Below are positions 59,635-64,000 of a stretch of DNA of 64,000 nucleotides, piece by piece. Location: NCBI GenBank assembly GCA_963712305.1, contig CAVQHI010000001.1, forward strand, positions 1,984,001-2,048,000, written 5' to 3'. The DNA comes from DATFNI01 sp963712305 (GTDB lineage: Bacteria > Bacteroidota > Rhodothermia > Balneolales > DATFMH01). The notes below the pieces were generated by a model that ran no database searches, was not told the origin of the DNA, and worked only from the letters and a program-made list of their open reading frames with translations. Position numbers and translations under genes: made by a program. Every line of letters starts with the position of its first letter. The first letter of the stretch is position 1.

Positions 59635-62600
59635 ATGGAAGGCAATCAGATAGAACCGGTTTGGAAGAGCTGGATACGGCGACATCGCCGGGTCCTGGTC
59701 ATACTGGGCCTTTTCCTGGTTTTACTGGTATCTGCGCGCCTCGTCCTGAAGTCATCGTGGCTGCTAAATAAAGTTCGAACAAAAGTAGTAGCACTGGCCG
59801 ACTCATCCATTGACGGTTCCGTCACCATCCGAAAATTATCCGGTGATCTCTGGACCAACCTGAGTGCCATCGACGTAGATGTTGTGCAAAAAGATACACT
59901 CATTCATCTCGATACCCTCCGCATCGATTACAGCATACCCAATAACATCATACATCCTCTGACGGTATCATCGATAGTTTTGCACGGATTAAAAGTCCAT
60001 TTGAAAAAAGAAAACGGTGAACAGTGGAATGTCCTTCAACTCAGTCCACCCGACACAACCTCTTCTTCATCATCTGGCTTTCCTTTTTCCCGGATCGACA
60101 TTGGGTCATTTACGCTCGACCGTTCGACCATCAGAGTTATGGCGCCGGAAGTCCTTCCCGATTCTTCCCTCACCATTTCCAGGCTTTCGTTGCAGGCCGC
60201 TCTGCAATGGTTCAACGGGCAGTATCATTTCAAACTCCCCCAGTTAGCTTTCGATATTAAACAATCGAACCTGAATAAACCGGTCCACCTGGAGACACAG
60301 TTCAACGCACAAAACCAACGGTATGATCTTGGAAGACTGGTGATATCAGGGGCTCAGACGGTTCTTAAAGCGAAAGGTTTTTTGGAAGGAGACAGCTCTT
60401 CTGCACGACTATCGGGGCGCTTGCAGGGAGAACCGATTAGTCCAAAGGACATCAAGGCGTTTTATGATCAGTATCCTCTGAATGAAGATGTTAACCTGCA
60501 ATTGGAAGCTGCTGGTAATTTAAAAAGCACCAAAGTCACTCTTACCGCATCCTCCGATCATCTGAAACAGTTGAAAATTACGACCGGCGTTTCGCTTCGG
60601 CCCCAGATAGTTATGCAGGATTTAAACCTCTCAATAAATGATGCCGATTTTCAGGCACTTTTAGGCGATACGACTCTGCCCAGTATTGGTAATGTTAATT
60701 TATCCGCCAACGGTGCTATTCCGGTTGCGGATTGGCGACGATCGAATATCAATGCAAATCTTTCTCTTGTAAACTTGCGTGCATCAAATTATCGGATCGA
60801 ACATGCGGATGGTGAAATTACCGCTGATTCTTCGAATGCTGTCGTTCATCTGAACACGAATAACGGTGACGGATCAGCCAGGCTTAAGGTCGAGGCCAAA
60901 TATCCCTTTGATAGTCTGCGTGCTGACTGGCAATCGAAGCTAACATTATCCGACATTCAACCCGAACAATGGCTAACGGCAAATGACACGTCTTTAGCAG
61001 GGACAAAAATCTCAGCAGATGTGGATGCCAGCGGCACGGGCTGGATGCCATCAGACAAACCGTGGCATATCGAGTTACGAACGAAACCATCCAGCGTGGC
61101 TGGCCAGAAGATCAGCGAATCGAAAATCCAAACCGTTCTTACCGATTCACTTATCCGGTCGAATGGATCATTGAGAGTAAACAAAAGTTCCGTCACATTG
61201 CATGGATATTGCAGTTACCGGGACTCCATTCCTGCCTATCAGCTCGATCTCAATGGGAATCGCATCAATCTTGCAGATATAACCGGGATGAAGAACTATC
61301 CTACTGCCCTCTATCTCGCACTCCATCTAAAAGGCAGGCGATTCACTCCCCGGGATATGGCGCTCAGTTTCCGCTTAACAGCCGATTCTTCCATTGTCAA
61401 TAATGAACGGCTTAATAGCCTGGTTCTAAGGGGAGGATTGCAGAACCAACGGTTGATGATTGATACCATGTCGGTGAAGAGCTCGGTTGCAGATATTGAC
61501 ATCAATGGACATCTGTTGCTCAAAAATCTTAAATCACCTGACAATAAATTTCATTATGATATCAGCCTTAAAGACATAAAATCTCTAAGTCCTTTAGTTG
61601 GAGTGAAAGATCTGCAGGCAAAAGGCGACCTGCTGGGTGATCTGTCGCTTAAGGACAGTACGATGCAATTCGTGACTTCCTATTATCTCAATCATATCAC
61701 TTATAATGAGATGACTGCCAATGAGGTTGATGGGCAGATGGAAATTAAACTGACAGATAATCCACAGTACAAAATCTATACAGAACTGAAATCGCCAGCC
61801 ATAAATGGAGTGAACCTGAGGGATTTCAAATTTACCACCGAAGGGGAAAACAGCGGTCAGCAATATGAGGGACATTATGATGCCAGCCTGCAGGCTCATC
61901 CCGGAACAGGATCAGAGCAGAAAGCAACCTACTATGTTACACCCGACAGCTCAAATATTGGAATTCAGTCGTTTTATATTGAAACCCCACTGAGGCGCCT
62001 CTCGCTTGCACGTCCTGCATCAATCGTCTACGCCGGTGGTACTGTTCGCAGTGACTCGATTATGCTTGAGTCGCCTGACAGTGCATACATCAACCTGCAT
62101 ATCGCAAAAATAAATCAACAGATCCAACAGGGATCAATCGAGGCCCGCCAATGTAATCTGGGGGCCATCCAGGACCTGTTTCTTGGTCATCATTATTTCG
62201 ATGGCACCATTAGCGGAAATAGTATCGTCGACATCAGGGAAGATTCGTTGACGACTCACACCCATCTTCAAATGCATTCTCTGACTTACGAAAAACTAAA
62301 ACTCGATACCTTGCAATTTAATCTGGATATCAAAGATAAACGGTTAACTGCTAATGGGTTAGTGAGAGATAAGGGAATCACCTTGCTACAAGGATCACTG
62401 GATTGTCCTTTCCATCTTGGTAATCCTGAAACTTTTGATACTACTTTTTTTCAAAAACCTGTCAAAGGAAATCTCAAAATTGTCAGGGTAGATTTGAAAA
62501 AATTTGATACCGAGCTGAAATATCTGGGATGGGACCAGCCAAGCGGCATGCTTAGTTTCAACAGCACGCTATCCGGGAAAGCCGGTGCCCCGGTTTTTGA

Positions 62601-64000
62601 TGGATCATTACTGCTTCAGAACAGTCAGTTCTCAGGAGTACCGATCGATTCTTTAAAAGCCGGATTCACATACAAACATCCGGAACATGAATTGCACCTC
62701 TCTTCCCGTCTTATCTCGAAAGGTCAGAAGGCTCTCGTAGCCCAAGGAATCATGCCGCTTTATGTGGATTTACGAGGTTTTAAGGTTACACTTCCTGATT
62801 CAAAGGATACGCTGAATGCTGACATCACCTCCTCCGATTTTAATTTACAAGCCCTGAATGGTTTTGTGATGCCTCAGGAAGTCAATGAACTGCAGGGACT
62901 TGTCAACTCAGAAATTCATATCGGCGGAACTTACGGTGATCCTCAGGCAAATGGTTTTTTAAAAGTTTCGAATGCAGGTGTGCATGTACGACCGGCATCC
63001 ATCAGGCTTAAAAATATTGCCATGGATATGTCACTGGATCCGGACAGCCTTGTCATAAAAAAACTGCATATGCGAAGTGGCGATGGGGATTTGAATGCGA
63101 ACGGCCGCCTTAATCTTCGTGGTCTCCAGCCGGGTCAGTTCGATATCACAACAAAATCAAACAACTTCCAGGTATTCAATAATCGGTATTACAAGGCAGC
63201 CATTAGCCTGGACACTAAACTCAAGGGAACGACCGAACACCCGGTACTTACCGGAAGTGTGAAGATTGATCACGCCGACGTCTATCCAACCCAGCTTAGT
63301 ACGAATAATGTAGAAACGGTACACCTTAAATCAGAAAAGCAGGATACCTCCCTTGCTCTTTATGACTCCCTGCGTATGGACATGAAGATTATAGCCCCGC
63401 GTAACGTTTGGCTGAGAAGCCGAAGTTCACCGGAAATGGCTATTGAACTGACCGGTAACCTTCAACTTCAGAAAAAACCGAATCAAGAAATCCAGGTATT
63501 TGGGAACCTAAGTTCACGACAAGGTTATGTGACGCAGTTAGGTAAGAAATTCACCCTCGATACCGGCGAGCTTACCTTCAACGGGGATCCGGCCAATCCG
63601 CATCTGAATATCAAGACAACCTATCAGCTCCGGCAGCCGAGCGATATCTCTATCTATTACATGATAACCGGGACCCTGGAAAAACCGCAGTTCAAATATG
63701 ATAGCGACCCAAAAATGGATCTTAAAAACATCATCAGTTACACCTTGTTTGGAAGACCGTTCAACTCGCTTTTATCATGGCAGCAGTCGGTCAGCGGATC
63801 CACATCCGGCAAACAGGTAGCCCAAAACGCAGCAATCAACCTATTGATGAACAGGGTGGAACAACTGGCAACGGACCGGCTGGGTATCGATATGATTGAG
63901 GTGAATAACTCTGGTGGATCCGGAGGCAGCGGCACGACCATCAAGATGGGTAAATATATTAATGACCGCCTCTTTGTGGCCATCCAGCAGCAACTTGGCA
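59635..64000 (+). CDS. TamB-type translocation/assembly module protein, 3' end outside the window
   Basis: A single frame starts with ATG at 59635, 5 bases after the tamA stop, and stays open to the window end (at least 1455 codons). It starts with a membrane anchor (RRVLVILGLFLVLLVSARLV). Then comes a long beta-strand body with D-L-x-G repeats of AsmA/TamB type. The DUF490-like C-terminal part is reached near the end (IKMGKYINDRLFVAIQQQLG), so the stop is probably near. TamB bridges inner and outer membrane and works with TamA, likely in lipid or protein transport. Confidence 0.9.
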   Translation, partial: MEGNQIEPVWKSWIRRHRRVLVILGLFLVLLVSARLVLKSSWLLNKVRTKVVALADSSIDGSVTIRKLSGDLWTNLSAIDVDVVQKDTLIHLDTLRIDYSIPNNIIHPLTVSSIVLHGLKVHLKKENGEQWNVLQLSPPDTTSSSSSGFPFSRIDIGSFTLDRSTIRVMAPEVLPDSSLTISRLSLQAALQWFNGQYHFKLPQLAFDIKQSNLNKPVHLETQFNAQNQRYDLGRLVISGAQTVLKAKGFLEGDSSSARLSGRLQGEPISPKDIKAFYDQYPLNEDVNLQLEAAGNLKSTKVTLTASSDHLKQLKITTGVSLRPQIVMQDLNLSINDADFQALLGDTTLPSIGNVNLSANGAIPVADWRRSNINANLSLVNLRASNYRIEHADGEITADSSNAVVHLNTNNGDGSARLKVEAKYPFDSLRADWQSKLTLSDIQPEQWLTANDTSLAGTKISADVDASGTGWMPSDKPWHIELRTKPSSVAGQKISESKIQTVLTDSLIRSNGSLRVNKSSVTLHGYCSYRDSIPAYQLDLNGNRINLADITGMKNYPTALYLALHLKGRRFTPRDMALSFRLTADSSIVNNERLNSLVLRGGLQNQRLMIDTMSVKSSVADIDINGHLLLKNLKSPDNKFHYDISLKDIKSLSPLVGVKDLQAKGDLLGDLSLKDSTMQFVTSYYLNHITYNEMTANEVDGQMEIKLTDNPQYKIYTELKSPAINGVNLRDFKFTTEGENSGQQYEGHYDASLQAHPGTGSEQKATYYVTPDSSNIGIQSFYIETPLRRLSLARPASIVYAGGTVRSDSIMLESPDSAYINLHIAKINQQIQQGSIEARQCNLGAIQDLFLGHHYFDGTISGNSIVDIREDSLTTHTHLQMHSLTYEKLKLDTLQFNLDIKDKRLTANGLVRDKGITLLQGSLDCPFHLGNPETFDTTFFQKPVKGNLKIVRVDLKKFDTELKYLGWDQPSGMLSFNSTLSGKAGAPVFDGSLLLQNSQFSGVPIDSLKAGFTYKHPEHELHLSSRLISKGQKALVAQGIMPLYVDLRGFKVTLPDSKDTLNADITSSDFNLQALNGFVMPQEVNELQGLVNSEIHIGGTYGDPQANGFLKVSNAGVHVRPASIRLKNIAMDMSLDPDSLVIKKLHMRSGDGDLNANGRLNLRGLQPGQFDITTKSNNFQVFNNRYYKAAISLDTKLKGTTEHPVLTGSVKIDHADVYPTQLSTNNVETVHLKSEKQDTSLALYDSLRMDMKIIAPRNVWLRSRSSPEMAIELTGNLQLQKKPNQEIQVFGNLSSRQGYVTQLGKKFTLDTGELTFNGDPANPHLNIKTTYQLRQPSDISIYYMITGTLEKPQFKYDSDPKMDLKNIISYTLFGRPFNSLLSWQQSVSGSTSGKQVAQNAAINLLMNRVEQLATDRLGIDMIEVNNSGGSGGSGTTIKMGKYINDRLFVAIQQQLG

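Noticed and set aside
1..64000. CRISPR array, rRNA operon, prophage, integrase or toxin-antitoxin genes
   Set aside because: No regular repeat-spacer array, rRNA sequence or phage/integrase protein was seen on either strand.

Overview
This window looks like part of a Gram-negative chromosome. Outer-membrane assembly genes (tamA/tamB type), an L-ring/P-ring flagellum and a LpxH-like metallophosphatase all point that way. The folK, deoxynucleoside kinase and DUF4834-like order next to dnaA, moderate GC content and a tRNA without an encoded CCA suggest the Bacteroidota/Balneolota/Rhodothermota (FCB) group. A flagellated Balneolota/Rhodothermota-like bacterium is my best guess, but this is inference and not a proven placement.

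Layout: (1) 1-6.8 kb is a housekeeping block: an alpha/beta hydrolase tail, an outer-membrane-like protein, prmC, a probable oriC with four perfect DnaA boxes, dnaA, folK, a deoxynucleoside kinase and two small membrane proteins. (2) 7.2-18.1 kb is a plus-strand flagellar run: flgF, flgG, flgA, flgH, flgI, flgJ (rod-binding domain only), flgN-like, flgK, flgL, fliW, csrA, a TPR protein, a GT2-TPR glycosyltransferase, cheY and cheZ. (3) 18.2-30.2 kb is the convergent minus-strand late flagellar and chemotaxis run: flagellin, fliS, fliD, flaG, fliT-like, flgM, an NtrC-type regulator, cheA, cheW, cheR, cheD, a second cheY, cheX-like and cheB. (4) 30.2-43.3 kb is an unusual glycosylation island: a 1930-residue protein with five glycosyltransferase modules, three further glycosyltransferases, and a sulfotransferase-methyltransferase fusion, nearly all carrying TPR-like tails. 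(5) 43.7-53.5 kb is mixed: tRNA-Leu, a methyltransferase, a sialate-O-acetylesterase-like enzyme, a DUF2231 protein, a cstA / Cys-Cys-tail protein / ArsA-like ATPase operon, a REP-flanked transposase (RAYT) broken by one stop codon, a GroES-like protein, ElaA-like GNAT and a metallophosphatase. (6) 53.6-57.5 kb is a metal module: an MbfA-like ferritin-VIT1 exporter, divergent from an Nramp-UspA fusion and a DtxR/MntR regulator. (7) 57.6-64 kb is a TamA-type Omp85 protein and a TamB-type protein that runs off the end.

How the genes work together: FlgF-FlgL build the rod, rings, hook-filament junction and filament. FlgM would hold back sigma-28 until the hook is finished, and two good sigma-28 promoters are visible, before flagellin and before cheW. 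FliW and CsrA would control flagellin translation, and the flagellin leader has two GGA-type CsrA sites. Three sigma-54-like elements lie before flgF and before two glycosylation operons, which fits the NtrC-type activator. The glycosylation island beside the flagellin gene is most simply a flagellin-decorating system, with possible sulfation or methylation of the glycan. That island and the cstA / Cys-Cys / ArsA operon are the most novel-looking parts.
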